Of a stretch of 64,000 nucleotides of DNA, positions 56,187 to 64,000 are shown piece by piece. The first letter of the stretch is position 1. Each line of letters opens with the position of its first letter. The DNA comes from Nocardioides mangrovi (lineage in GTDB: Bacteria; Actinomycetota; Actinomycetes; Propionibacteriales; Nocardioidaceae). The notes below the pieces were generated by a model that was not told the origin of the DNA, ran no database searches, and worked only from the letters and a program-made list of their open reading frames with translations. Location of the stretch: assembly GCF_020073815.1 (NCBI RefSeq), contig NZ_JAIQZJ010000002.1, positions 211,827-275,826 on the forward strand, given 5' to 3'. Made by a program: the position numbers and the translations under genes.

Positions 56187-58160
56187 CTACACCGAGGTCT
56201 CCTCCACCGCGGCGGCGGTGAACTGCGCCTGGTAGAGCCGCGCGTAGGCGCCACCGCTGGCGAGCAGCGACTCGTGGTCGCCCTGCTCGACGATCGCACC
56301 GTCCTCCATCACCAGGATCAGGTCGGCGTCGCGGATCGTCGAGAGCCGGTGGGCGATCACGAACGACGTCCGGTCGGTGCGCAGCGCCGCCATCGCCTGC
56401 TGGAGCAGCAGCTCGGTGCGGGTGTCGACCGACGACGTGGCCTCGTCGAGGATCAGCAGCGCCGGGTCGGTCAGGAAGGCCCGGGCGATGGTGACGAGCT
56501 GCCGCTCGCCGGCCGACAGGTTGGAGCCCTCCTCGTCGATCACGGTGTCGTAGCCCTCGGGCAGCGAGTGCACGAAGCGGTCCACGAACGTCGCGCGCGC
56601 GGCCTCGAGGATCTCGTCCTCGGTGGCGTCCGGGCGTCCGTAGGCGATGTTGTCGCGGATCGTGCCCTCGAAGAGCCAGGTGTCCTGGAGCACCATGCCG
56701 ATCTGGCCACGCAGGTCGGCGCGCGGCATCGAGGCGATGTCCACGCCGTCGAGGGTGATCCGGCCGCCGTCGACGTCGTAGAAGCGCATCACCAGGTTGA
56801 CCAGCGTGGTCTTGCCCGCACCGGTCGGGCCGACGATCGCGACGGTCTCCCCCGGCCGCGCGACGAGCGACAGGTCCGTGATCAGCGGCCGCTCCGCGTC
56901 GTACGAGAAGGAGACGTGCTCGAAGGCGACCTCGCCCCGCCGCGACGCGGACGGTACGCCGGCGCCGTCGACCGGCTCCTCGTCGGCGTCGAGCAGCTCG
57001 AAGACGCGCTCCGCCGAGGCGACGCCCGACTGGAGCAGGTTGGTCATCGACGCGACCGTGGTGAGCGGCTGGGTGAACTGCCGGGAGTACTGGATGAAGG
57101 CCTGCACCTCGCCCAGCGACAGCGACCCGCTGGCCACGCGCAGGCCGCCGACGACGGCGACGAGGACGTAGTTGAGGTTCCCGATGAACATCATCGACGG
57201 CATGATCAGGCCGCTCACGAACTGCGCGCCGTAGCTGACCTTGAAGAGCTCGTCGTTCTCCTCGGCGAAGGTCCGCTCGACCTCGGCTTGGCGGCCGAAG
57301 ACCTTGACGAGCGCGTGGCCGGAGAAGGCTTCCTCGATCTGCGCGTTGAGCTTGCCGGTACGCCGCCACTGCGCCACGAACTGGCCCTGCGAGCGCTTCA
57401 TGATCTGCTGGGTGACGATCAGCGACAGTGGCACGGTGACCAGCGCGACCAGCGCCAGCAGCGGCGAGATCCAGACCATCATCGCTAGCACCGCGAGGAC
57501 GGTCATGACCGAGGTGAGCAGCTGGCTCATCGTCTGCTGCAGGGTCTGCGACACGTTGTCGATGTCGTTGGTGACCCGGCTCAGGAGCTCGCCGCGCGGC
57601 GAGCGGTCGAAGTAGTTGAGCGGCAGCCGGTTGATCTTCTCCTCGACGTCCTCGCGCATCGTGCGGATGGTGTTCTGCACGACCGTGTTGAGCACGTAGC
57701 CCTGCAGCCAGGCCAGCAGCGAGGCCGCGGCGTACAGCGCGAGGACGACCAGCAGCACGTGCGCGACGGCCGTGAAGTCGACCCCCTGACCGGGGACGAC
57801 GTCCATGCCCTGCACCGCGTCGGGCAGCGCCGAGTCGGGGGTGCCGGCCGGGAACTTCGAGCCGATGAAGCCGTTGAAGACCAGGTCGGTCGCGTGGCCG
57901 AGGATCCGCGGCGCGATCGACATCATGATGACGCTCGCGACGCCGAGGACGACGACCGCGATCGCCTTGGTGCGGTCGGGACGCATCAGTGCCACGACCC
58001 GCTTGGCGGACGGGCCGAAGTCCATCGCCTTCTGGCCGACCATGCCGCCGGCCATCGGGCCGCGACCGGGTCCGCCCTGCGGCGCCTCGATCCGCTCGGT
58101 GGCCTGGAACTCCTGCTTCTTGCCCGGTGCTCCGGAGGGAGAGGTGGTGTCGGTGCTCAT
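56187..58160 (-). CDS. ABC exporter subunit (TMD-NBD half transporter), second of a pair
   Basis: 657 residues. About six TM helices (residues 70-370), with an unusual 65-residue insert between the first two ([20 protein letters not shown] region). The NBD has Walker [22 protein letters not shown]-loop [11 protein letters not shown], signature [15 protein letters not shown] and Walker [18 protein letters not shown], all intact. Its ATG overlaps the stop of the upstream partner (TGATG). It fits heterodimeric multidrug exporters (MdlA/B, BmrC/D), regulated by the TetR gene at the head. Confidence 0.93.
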   Translation of the reverse strand: MSTDTTSPSGAPGKKQEFQATERIEAPQGGPGRGPMAGGMVGQKAMDFGPSAKRVVALMRPDRTKAIAVVVLGVASVIMMSIAPRILGHATDLVFNGFIGSKFPAGTPDSALPDAVQGMDVVPGQGVDFTAVAHVLLVVLALYAAASLLAWLQGYVLNTVVQNTIRTMREDVEEKINRLPLNYFDRSPRGELLSRVTNDIDNVSQTLQQTMSQLLTSVMTVLAVLAMMVWISPLLALVALVTVPLSLIVTQQIMKRSQGQFVAQWRRTGKLNAQIEEAFSGHALVKVFGRQAEVERTFAEENDELFKVSYGAQFVSGLIMPSMMFIGNLNYVLVAVVGGLRVASGSLSLGEVQAFIQYSRQFTQPLTTVASMTNLLQSGVASAERVFELLDADEEPVDGAGVPSASRRGEVAFEHVSFSYDAERPLITDLSLVARPGETVAIVGPTGAGKTTLVNLVMRFYDVDGGRITLDGVDIASMPRADLRGQIGMVLQDTWLFEGTIRDNIAYGRPDATEDEILEAARATFVDRFVHSLPEGYDTVIDEEGSNLSAGERQLVTIARAFLTDPALLILDEATSSVDTRTELLLQQAMAALRTDRTSFVIAHRLSTIRDADLILVMEDGAIVEQGDHESLLASGGAYARLYQAQFTAAAVEETSV

Positions 58161-59896
58161 CAGGCCGCCTCCTCCGCGGTGAGCTGGGAGGTGACGATCT
58201 CCTGGTACGTCGCGCAGCCGGCCAGCAGCTCGTGGTGCGTGCCGCGGCCGACGATGCGCCCGTCGTCGAGGACGAGGATCAGGTCCGCGTCGCGGATCGT
58301 GGACACGCGTTGCGCCACGATCACCACCGTCGCGTCCCGGGTCTCCGGTTTGAGCGCCGCCCGCAGTCGGGCGTCGGTCGCCAGGTCGAGCGCCGAGAAG
58401 GAGTCGTCGAAGAGGTAGATGCCGGGCTTGCGGATCAGCGCCCGCGCGATCGCGAGCCGCTGCCGCTGGCCGCCGGAGAAGTTGGTGCCGCCCTGGGTCA
58501 CCGGGGCGTCGAGCCCCTCGGGCAGTGCCTCGACGAAGTCACGGCCCTGCGCAACCTCGAGCGCGGCCCACATCTCCTCGTCGGTGGCGTCCGGCTTGCC
58601 GTGCTGGAGGTTGCTGCGCACGGTGCCGCTGAAGAGGTAGGCCTTCTGCGGCACCAGTCCGATCTGCTGCCAGAGCAGGTCCGGGTCGAGACGGCGTACG
58701 TCGTGGCCCGCGACGCGGACCTCGCCCTCGGTCGCATCGAAGAGCCGCGGCACCAGGTTGACCAGCGTGGACTTGCCGGCGCCGGTCGAGCCGATGACGG
58801 CCACGGTCTGACCGGGCCGGGCCTGGAAGCCGATGTCGGAGAGCACCGGCTCGTCGGCGCCCGGGTAGGCGAAGGTGACGCCGTCGAGGTCGAGGTGGCC
58901 GCGGCGAGCCGGGTCGGGCGCCGCGGCGTCGGTCGGCACCGGCACGGAGGTGTGGGTGTCGAGCACCTCGACGATCCGGTCCGCGCAGACCGAGGCGCGC
59001 GGGACCTGCATCAGCATGAAGGTCGCCATCATCACCGACATCAGGATCTGCATCAGGTAGGAGAGGAACGCCGTCAGGGCACCGACCTGCATCTGGCCGC
59101 TGTCGATGCGGTGTCCGCCGAACCAGATGACGGCGACGCTCGAGACGTTCACGACCAGGATCACGAGCGGGAACATCGTCGCCATCCAGCGTCCGGCCGC
59201 GACCGCGACGTCGGTGAGGTCGTCGTTCGCCTTGCCGAAGCGCTTGGTCTCGTAGGGCTCGCGGACGAAGGCACGGACCACCCGGATGCCGGTGATCTGC
59301 TCGCGCAGCACGCGGTTGACCTCGTCGATCCGGGTCTGCATCTTGCGGAAGTTCGGGACCATCCGGCTGACGACGAAGCCGACGCAGAGGAAGAGGGCCG
59401 GGACCGCGACGGCCAGGACCCAGCCCAGGCCAGTGTCCTCGCGCAGCGCCATGAAGACGCCCCCGACCATCATGATCGGCGAGGACACCGCGATCGTGCA
59501 CGACATCAGCACCAGCATCTGCACCTGCTGGACGTCGTTGGTGGTGCGGGTGATCAGCGACGGGGCGCCGATGTCCTGGACCTCGCGGGTCGAGAAGGTG
59601 CCGACCCGGTGGAAGAGCGCGGCGCGCACGTCGCGGCCCATGCTCATCGCGGTCCGGCTGCCGAAGCGCACGGCGATCACGGAGCAGACGATCTGGCCGA
59701 TGGACACGACGAGCATGAGCGCACCGGTGCGCAGGATGTAGTCGGTGTCGCCCTCGACGACGCCGTTGTCGATGATGTCGGCGTTGAGCGTCGGCAGGTA
59801 GAGCATCGCCACCACGCCGAGGAACTGGAAGAGCACGACGACGCTCAGCCAGGCGCGGTACGGCGCGAGCTGGCTGCGCAGCAGTCGGATCAGCAT
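58160..59896 (-). CDS. ABC exporter subunit (TMD-NBD half transporter), first of a pair
   Basis: 578 residues. [20 protein letters not shown] begins the TM domain (six helices). NBD: Walker [22 protein letters not shown]-loop [11 protein letters not shown], signature [15 protein letters not shown], and a Walker B ending [20 protein letters not shown], where Asp replaces the catalytic Glu, as in the degenerate site of heterodimeric exporters. So this subunit is the degenerate half and its partner has the active site. It overlaps the TetR stop by one base (TGATG). Confidence 0.92.
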   Translation of the reverse strand: MLIRLLRSQLAPYRAWLSVVVLFQFLGVVAMLYLPTLNADIIDNGVVEGDTDYILRTGALMLVVSIGQIVCSVIAVRFGSRTAMSMGRDVRAALFHRVGTFSTREVQDIGAPSLITRTTNDVQQVQMLVLMSCTIAVSSPIMMVGGVFMALREDTGLGWVLAVAVPALFLCVGFVVSRMVPNFRKMQTRIDEVNRVLREQITGIRVVRAFVREPYETKRFGKANDDLTDVAVAAGRWMATMFPLVILVVNVSSVAVIWFGGHRIDSGQMQVGALTAFLSYLMQILMSVMMATFMLMQVPRASVCADRIVEVLDTHTSVPVPTDAAAPDPARRGHLDLDGVTFAYPGADEPVLSDIGFQARPGQTVAVIGSTGAGKSTLVNLVPRLFDATEGEVRVAGHDVRRLDPDLLWQQIGLVPQKAYLFSGTVRSNLQHGKPDATDEEMWAALEVAQGRDFVEALPEGLDAPVTQGGTNFSGGQRQRLAIARALIRKPGIYLFDDSFSALDLATDARLRAALKPETRDATVVIVAQRVSTIRDADLILVLDDGRIVGRGTHHELLAGCATYQEIVTSQLTAEEAA

Positions 59897-60513
59897 CAGG
59901 AGATCTCCTTGGTGGTCCGGGCCTCGGGTCGGAGCATCCCGACCAGCACGGTGTCGACGATCTCCTCGGGCGACAGCAGCCGGTCGTCGGAGATCATGAT
60001 GTGGCTGCCCGCGAAGGTGAGCAGTCGGAGGACGTGGGCGAAGTGGTCGACGGGCACGCGGAGCTGGTCGGCGTCGCGGGCGATGACGGCGGAGAAGAGC
60101 AGCTCCTGGCGGGCCCGCCACTCCTGGGCCACCCCGTTGTCGTGCAGGTGCTTCGGCGGGCCGACCAGGCCGACCTTCTGCATCAGCCCGAAGGTGGCGC
60201 GGAAGCGCTGCTGGAGGATCGAGGTGAGCACCACGAGCCGGTCGCGCAGCGGCAGGTCGGGGTCGATCTCCTCGATCCGGGCGATCACGTCGCCGGGCTC
60301 GAAGGCCGCCTCGATCGCGGCGTCGACGAGCTCCTCCTTGGACTCGAAGACCCGGAAGATGGTGCCCTCGGCGACCCCGGCGGCCTCGGCGATCAGGCGG
60401 GTCGTGACGGCCCGGCCGTGCTCGTAGAGGAGCGGCCGCGTCGCGGCGATGATCGCCTCCCGGCGCTCCTCGGGCGACATCGGCCGCGCACGCTCGCGTC
60501 TGCTGGTGTCCAC
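59896..60513 (-). CDS. TetR-family repressor of the ABC exporter operon
   Basis: 205 residues from GTG 60513. The N-terminal helix-turn-helix is PLLYEHGRAVTTRLIAEAAG with VAEGTIFRVFESKEELVDAA, the TetR DNA-binding core. The ligand domain is unremarkable. TATGCT (60527-60522) is 8 bp upstream of the GTG, and a 20-bp palindrome lies just beyond it. It heads the operon with both ABC subunits, so it most likely represses them and itself. Confidence 0.9.
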   Translation of the reverse strand: MDTSRRERARPMSPEERREAIIAATRPLLYEHGRAVTTRLIAEAAGVAEGTIFRVFESKEELVDAAIEAAFEPGDVIARIEEIDPDLPLRDRLVVLTSILQQRFRATFGLMQKVGLVGPPKHLHDNGVAQEWRARQELLFSAVIARDADQLRVPVDHFAHVLRLLTFAGSHIMISDDRLLSPEEIVDTVLVGMLRPEARTTKEIS

Positions 60514-60528
60514 GAGGGACGAGCATAA

Positions 60529-60548
60529 GTGAGTGAGCACTCACTCAC
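60529..60548. promoter_or_regulatory. TetR operator
   Basis: GTGAGTGA-GCAC-TCACTCAC, perfect 8-bp arms around a 4-base centre, just upstream of the TATGCT -10 of the TetR-ABC operon. This is the usual TGAGTGA/TCACTCA type of TetR site. Confidence 0.85.
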
Positions 60549-60557
60549 AAACGGTTT

Positions 60558-61208
60558 TTACGGGGCGAGCCGCTCCGTGACCCACCCGCCCCGGTCACCG
60601 GCCGTCCGGCGGTAGACCAGGCGGTCGTGCAGGCGGGACGTCCGGCCCTGCCAGAACTCCACGACCTCGGGACGGACGACGTATCCGCCCCACTCCTCGG
60701 GGGTCGGCACGTCGTCGGGGTAGCGGGCCGCCGCCTCGTCGTACGCCGCCTCGAGCTCGCCGCGATCGGCGACGACCTGCGACTGGTGCGAGGCGACGGC
60801 GCCGAGCCGGGAGCCGTGCGGCCGGCTGGCGAAGTAGGCCTCGACGTCGGCGCGGGGCAGCGGGGTGGCGACGCCGTCCACGCGGACCTGGCGCTCGAGC
60901 ACGTGCCAGGGGAAGAGCAGGGCGCAGCGCGGGTTGCCGGCCAGCTCCTGACCCTTGCGGGAGCCGGTGTTGGTGAAGAAGACGAAGCCCGCCTCGGAGA
61001 CGCCCTTGAGCAGCACCATGCGCGACGACGGCGCGAAGTCGGCCCCGACGGTGCTGACGACCATGGCGTTGGCGTCGTGCCGGATCGCCTCGTGCGCCTC
61101 GCTCATCCAGCGGTCGAACATCGCGAACGGGTCGGGCTCGAGGTCGGACTCGTCGAGGCCGGCGCGGGCGTACTCCTCACGGAGCACGGAGAGGTCGAGG
61201 TCGGACAT
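60558..61208 (-). CDS. pdxH: Pyridoxamine 5'-phosphate oxidase
   Basis: 216 residues. FMN enzyme that oxidises pyridoxine/pyridoxamine 5'-phosphate to PLP. Motifs: DPFAMFDRWMSEA, SSRMVLLKGVSEAGFVFFTN (FMN), SRKGQELAGNPRCALLFPWH, RPHGSRLGAVASHQSQVVAD and the C-terminal signature EFWQGRTSRLHDRLVYRR. ATG 61208 has TAGGGT 7 bp upstream (leaderless). It is divergent from citrate synthase across 52 bp. Confidence 0.96.
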   Translation of the reverse strand: MSDLDLSVLREEYARAGLDESDLEPDPFAMFDRWMSEAHEAIRHDANAMVVSTVGADFAPSSRMVLLKGVSEAGFVFFTNTGSRKGQELAGNPRCALLFPWHVLERQVRVDGVATPLPRADVEAYFASRPHGSRLGAVASHQSQVVADRGELEAAYDEAAARYPDDVPTPEEWGGYVVRPEVVEFWQGRTSRLHDRLVYRRTAGDRGGWVTERLAP

Positions 61209-61260
61209 GCTCCCGACCCTAGTAGTGACCCCTGACGAGGGTGCGGTGCACAATGCGCGG

Positions 61261-62364
61261 GTGACTGACGTACACCACGGGCTGGAGGGCGTCGTCGCCT
61301 TCGAGACCCAGATCGCCGAGCCCGACAAGGAGGGCTCCGCCCTCCGCTACCGGGGCGTCGACATCGAGGAGATCGTCGGCCGGGTGCCCTTCGAGAACGT
61401 CTGGGGGCTGCTGATCGACGGCGCGTACACCCCCGGCCTCTCCCCCGCCGAGCCCTACAACCTGCCGGTGCACACCGGCGACGTACGCGTCGACGTCCAG
61501 GCCGCCGTGGCGATGCTCGCCCCGGCGTTCGGCTTCGGCCAGACCTACGACATCAGCGACGAGCAGGCGCGCGAGGACATCGGGCGGCTCGCCGTCATGG
61601 TCCTCTCGTACGCCGCCCAGTCGGCCCGCGGCCTGCAGCAGGCCGTGGTCCCGCAGAAGACGGTCGACGAGGGCGCGACGCTCGCCGAGAAGTTCCTGAT
61701 CCGCTGGAAGGGCGAGGCCGATCCCAAGCACGCCCACGCGATCGACGCCTACTGGAGCTCGGCGGCCGAGCACGGCATGAACGCCTCGACGTTCACCGCG
61801 CGGGTCATCACCTCCACCGGCGCCGACGTGGCGGCGGCCTTCTCCGGCGCGATCGGCGCGATGAGCGGACCCCTGCACGGCGGCGCCCCGTCGCGTGTGC
61901 TCGGCATGATCGAGGACGTCGAGAAGAGCGGCGACGCGACCGCCTACGTCAAGAGCCTCCTCGACAGCGGCGAGCGGCTGATGGGCTTCGGCCACCGGGT
62001 CTACCGGGCCGAGGACCCCCGCGCCCGCGTGCTCCGTCGTACGGCGCGCGAGCTCGGCGCCCCGCGCTACGAGGTCGCCGAGGCGCTCGAGCAGGCGGCG
62101 CTCGCCGAGCTGCGCGAGCGCCGCCCCGACCGGGTGCTCGAGACCAACGTGGAGTTCTGGGCGGCGATCGTCCTCGACTTCGCCGAGGTGCCGGCGAACA
62201 TGTTCACCTCGATGTTCACCTGCGCGCGCACCGGCGGCTGGTCCGCGCACATCCTCGAGCAGAAGAAGACCGGGCGCCTGATCCGCCCCTCCGCGATCTA
62301 CACCGGCCCGGCCTCGCGGCCGGCGTCGGAGGTCGACGGGTGGCAGGACACCTGGGGCGCCTGA
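61261..62364 (+). CDS. Citrate synthase (GltA2/PrpC-like short type)
   Basis: 367 residues. Condenses oxaloacetate with acetyl-CoA; the short type I family also includes 2-methylcitrate synthases, so propionyl-CoA is an alternative substrate. Motifs: LEGVVAFETQIAEPDKEGSA, LRYRGVDIEEIVGRVPFENV, EHGMNASTFTARVITSTGAD with active-site His, SGPLHGGAPSRVLGMI and FGHRVYRAEDPRA, then NVEFWAAIVLDFAEVPANMF. GTG 61261 follows CACAAT by 6 bp, so it is leaderless. Confidence 0.93.
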   Translation: MTDVHHGLEGVVAFETQIAEPDKEGSALRYRGVDIEEIVGRVPFENVWGLLIDGAYTPGLSPAEPYNLPVHTGDVRVDVQAAVAMLAPAFGFGQTYDISDEQAREDIGRLAVMVLSYAAQSARGLQQAVVPQKTVDEGATLAEKFLIRWKGEADPKHAHAIDAYWSSAAEHGMNASTFTARVITSTGADVAAAFSGAIGAMSGPLHGGAPSRVLGMIEDVEKSGDATAYVKSLLDSGERLMGFGHRVYRAEDPRARVLRRTARELGAPRYEVAEALEQAALAELRERRPDRVLETNVEFWAAIVLDFAEVPANMFTSMFTCARTGGWSAHILEQKKTGRLIRPSAIYTGPASRPASEVDGWQDTWGA

Positions 62365-62383
62365 CCCCGTCGTACGTCGCCGG

Positions 62384-62836
62384 TCACCACGGGTCGGGCA
62401 GCCCCACTCCCGTGGTGACCAGGCTGCGCAGGCTGCCGCCGACGTAGTGCGACCACCCCGCCGAGCACGCGCCGTAGCACTCGTTGTCGGGGACCAGCCC
62501 GACGTGCGTGAAGCGCAGTTCGGTCCCCCCGTCGGTCGGCGCGATCTCGAAGACGATCTCGGTCCCGGTCCACTCGTCCGGCTCGGCGATGAAGGTCAGC
62601 CGGCTGTCGACGACCCGCCAGACCACCCGCCGCCCCGGCTCGAGCTCGACGACGCGCTGCCGGGTCTCGTGCTGCGGCGGGTGCCGGTAGGTGAACTCCT
62701 CGCCCACCTCGTCGGCCCGCCCCTCGATCTCGCCGGTCCACCACGTGCCCACGTCGAGGACGGCGGCGTACACCTCCTCGGGCGTCTGCTCCACGGTGAA
62801 GCGGGTGCCGTAGTCGGTCCTGGTCTGCTGGCTCAT
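62384..62836 (-). CDS. SRPBCC (AHSA1-like) domain protein
   Basis: 150 residues. START/Bet v1-like fold: FTVEQTPEEVYAAVLDVGTW, WTGEIEGRADEVGEEFTYRH and VVWRVVDSRLTFIAEPDEWT with ELRFTHVGLVP and the C-terminal helix AGWSHYVGGSLRSLV. Ligand or target unknown. ATG 62836 has a good Shine-Dalgarno (GGAGGAG). It is divergent from the SRPBCC-arsR pair across a region with two matching operators, so it likely belongs to the same regulon. Confidence 0.9.
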   Translation of the reverse strand: MSQQTRTDYGTRFTVEQTPEEVYAAVLDVGTWWTGEIEGRADEVGEEFTYRHPPQHETRQRVVELEPGRRVVWRVVDSRLTFIAEPDEWTGTEIVFEIAPTDGGTELRFTHVGLVPDNECYGACSAGWSHYVGGSLRSLVTTGVGLPDPW

Positions 62837-62851
62837 CTCTGTCTCCTCCAT

Positions 62852-62872
62852 TGTGCAACCATTGGTTGCACA
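62852..62872. promoter_or_regulatory. ArsR-type operator 1 (near-perfect 21-bp palindrome)
   Basis: TGTGCAACCA-T-TGGTTGCACA: 10-bp arms around one base. It lies 15 bp before the minus-strand SRPBCC gene. Confidence 0.8.
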
Positions 62873-62896
62873 AAAGCCTGACATGCCCTACGGTCA

Positions 62897-62915
62897 TGTG
62901 CAACCATTAGTTGCC
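62897..62915. promoter_or_regulatory. ArsR-type operator 2
   Basis: TGTGCAACCATTAGTTGCC keeps the left arm of operator 1 exactly and GTTGC on the right. Centres of the two sites are about 44 bp apart, four helical turns. It lies 20 bp before the plus-strand SRPBCC gene, whose Shine-Dalgarno is CAGGAGAG. Confidence 0.75.
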
Positions 62916-62935
62916 TATCGGTCAGGAGAGAGCCC

Positions 62936-63370
62936 ATGGAGCACGGCAGCATCGAGCGCGAGCTCACCATCGACGCCAGCCCCGAGGTCGTCTACGAGGT
63001 CATCAGCTCGCCCGAGCACATCCGCGAGTGGTGGCCCGACGAGGCCGACCTGGTCCCCGTCCCGGGCGCCACCGGCACCATCACCTTCGGCGACCCGGGA
63101 TCGCCGGACGCGAAGGTCGAGACGCTCACGGTCGTGGACGCGGAGCCGCCGTACCGCTTCTCCTTCCGCTGGGCCGGCGGGCTGCTGGTCACCTTCGAGT
63201 TGGTGCCCGAGGGCGACGGGACGCGCGTGCGCTTCTCGGAGTCCGGCTTCCGCGAGCTCGGCTGGGAGGCGGCGGTGCTCGAGGAGGCCTACGCCGACCA
63301 CGTGCAGGGATGGGACCACTTCCTCCCCCGCCTGGTCACCTACGGCGCGGACGTGGCGGTCCGCTCGTGA
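62936..63370 (+). CDS. SRPBCC (AHSA1-like) domain protein coupled to ArsR
   Basis: 144 residues. MEHGSIERELTIDASPEVVY, EVISSPEHIREWWPDEADLV, VVDAEPPYRFSFRWAGGLLV and AVLEEAYADHVQGWDHFLPR form a complete Bet v1-like fold. Its stop overlaps the arsR GTG (GTGA). Such SRPBCC-ArsR pairs are common; the SRPBCC protein may bind a small hydrophobic ligand. Function is unknown. Confidence 0.9.
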   Translation: MEHGSIERELTIDASPEVVYEVISSPEHIREWWPDEADLVPVPGATGTITFGDPGSPDAKVETLTVVDAEPPYRFSFRWAGGLLVTFELVPEGDGTRVRFSESGFRELGWEAAVLEEAYADHVQGWDHFLPRLVTYGADVAVRS

Positions 63371-63705
63371 CCAGCACCGTCGACGACGACCTCTGGTCCG
63401 CGGTCGGCGACCCCACCCGCCGCCGGATGCTCGACCTGCTGCTCGCCGACGGCGTCGGCACCGCGACGACGCTCAGCGACCGGCTGCCGGTGACCCGGCA
63501 GGCGGTCGCCAAGCACCTCGGCGTGCTCGACCGGGTCGGCCTGGTCCACGGCACCCCCGCGGGCCGCGAGCGCCGCTACGAGGTCGACGAGGCGCAGCTC
63601 GCGCGCGCCGTCGCCCAGCTCACCGCCGTCGGCTCCGCCTGGGACGGCCGGCTCCAGCGGATCAAGCGCATCGCCGAGCGGATCGAGCAGGAGAAGAAGC
63701 GCTAG
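63367..63705 (+). CDS. ArsR-family transcriptional repressor (SRPBCC-associated)
   Basis: 112 residues. Winged helix: LWSAVGDPTRRRMLDLLLAD, TLSDRLPVTRQAVAKHLGVL (recognition helix) and DRVGLVHGTPAGRERRYEVD. No metal-binding Cys motif, so a non-metal sensor. It should bind the two GCAAC-type palindromes in the divergent promoter. GTG 63367 overlaps the SRPBCC stop. Confidence 0.92.
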   Translation: MTSTVDDDLWSAVGDPTRRRMLDLLLADGVGTATTLSDRLPVTRQAVAKHLGVLDRVGLVHGTPAGRERRYEVDEAQLARAVAQLTAVGSAWDGRLQRIKRIAERIEQEKKR

Positions 63706-63713
63706 TTCCGTCC

Positions 63714-63759
63714 GGTGGTTGAGGTGCGAGGAGCGCCAGCGACGAGCCCCGAAACCACC
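63714..63759. repeat. Dispersed palindromic repeat, copy 2
   Basis: GGTGGTT at 63714-63720 and AACCACC at 63753-63759 form inverted ends around GAGGTGCGAGGAGCGCC...GAGCCCCGA. It aligns with the reverse complement of copy 1. It follows arsR by 8 bp and lies 115 bp before a DUF222/HNH gene. The stretch 63760-63874 is AT-richer (AAAAAAATCTTT) and holds no gene. Confidence 0.75.
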
Positions 63760-63874
63760 ACCCGCAGCGGGACCGAAAATCGGTCGGAAAAAAATCTTTC
63801 GAAGTTGTCCACATCCCGGTCAAAGCAAGGGTTCTGAGCATCTCAGTGTCGGTGGCCAGTGCTTGAGTGAAGGT

Positions 63875-64000
63875 ATGGCAACGAGCGCGACTCCCACCCA
63901 CCGAGTGTCGGTGGCGGTCGCGCATGCCCGCCATGATCTGACCTCGATCGCGGACACTCCGGCATGGTCGATGACCGACACCGAAGCAGCCGACGCCCTC
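63875..64000 (+). CDS. DUF222/HNH family protein (start only, runs off the right edge)
   Basis: 42 residues are visible: MATSATPTHRVSVAVAHARH, then DLTSIADTPAWSMTDTEAAD. The pattern PAWSMTDTEAADAL resembles the N-terminus of DUF222 proteins, and the preceding dispersed repeat matches that of the first HNH gene. No SOS box or TANNNT box at 6-7 bp is visible upstream. Identity is tentative because only the N-terminus is present. Confidence 0.65.
   Translation, partial: MATSATPTHRVSVAVAHARHDLTSIADTPAWSMTDTEAADAL

Noticed and set aside
58160..60544. One 795-residue protein fusing TetR and ABC subunit
   Set aside because: The apparent long frame reads through the TetR gene in another frame. The TetR stop and ABC start overlap as TGATG, showing two genes.

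Overview
This is a high-GC actinobacterial chromosome segment, most likely from a Nocardioides-like member of the Propionibacteriales. Three things point there. The block moeA / UDP-glucose pyrophosphorylase / 5-formyl-THF cyclo-ligase / FmdB-type chaperone / SAF protein / mscL resembles mycobacterial synteny. Many genes carry a TANNNT box 5-7 bp before the start codon, as in leaderless actinobacterial mRNAs. Dispersed GGTTGAGG...CGAAACC repeats and DUF222-HNH genes of the 13E12 type are present.

Layout. (1) 1-5.9 kb: housekeeping block with a CIRCE operator in front of the ruc/fmdB gene, then a LytR-CpsA-Psr protein. (2) 6-12.3 kb: a MarR regulator, a BASS-family transporter and a tightly coupled operon of a UDP-sulfoquinovose synthase-like enzyme, a BcsB-like anchored protein and a family 2 glycosyltransferase. 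This operon probably makes a surface polysaccharide, perhaps a sulfonated one. (3) 12.4-22.5 kb: a tRNA-Arg gene with two tandem tRNA-derived 81-bp repeats, a cis-prenyltransferase, a GNAT pseudogene, a sirtuin, an IdeR/DtxR regulator, a photolyase, a GH13 glucosidase and a MarR-MFS efflux pair with a double operator. (4) 22.5-51.1 kb: a large flagellar locus. csrA-fliW-flgL-flgK-flgN reads left; fliA, fliC-fliD-fliS-fliT, flgB-flgC-fliE-fliF-fliG-fliH-fliI-fliJ-(NlpC/P60-SLT)-fliK-flgD-flgE, flbD-motA-motB-fliL and fliM-N-O-P-Q-R-flhB-flhA read right. (5) 51.1-64 kb: a structured intergenic region, an HNH protein with an SOS box, a VanY-like lipoprotein, a secreted GH26-like enzyme with five FnIII repeats, a TetR-regulated ABC exporter pair, pdxH, a citrate synthase, an ArsR/SRPBCC module with twin operators, and the start of a second HNH gene.

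How it works together. The flagellar locus encodes its own sigma-28. I find five copies of one motif, CTCARG-N14-RCCGAW with constant spacing, each placed before a flagellar transcription unit, so most of the locus looks like a single self-contained sigma-28 regulon. The fliC leader has a hairpin with GGA in a six-base loop upstream of a GGA-rich Shine-Dalgarno. With csrA and fliW in the same locus, this predicts a flagellin homeostasis circuit of the Bacillus type. No chemotaxis genes, flhF/flhG, flgM or separate distal-rod gene are in the window.

Limits: everything is read by eye from the sequence, with no database search. Start codons are uncertain where noted.
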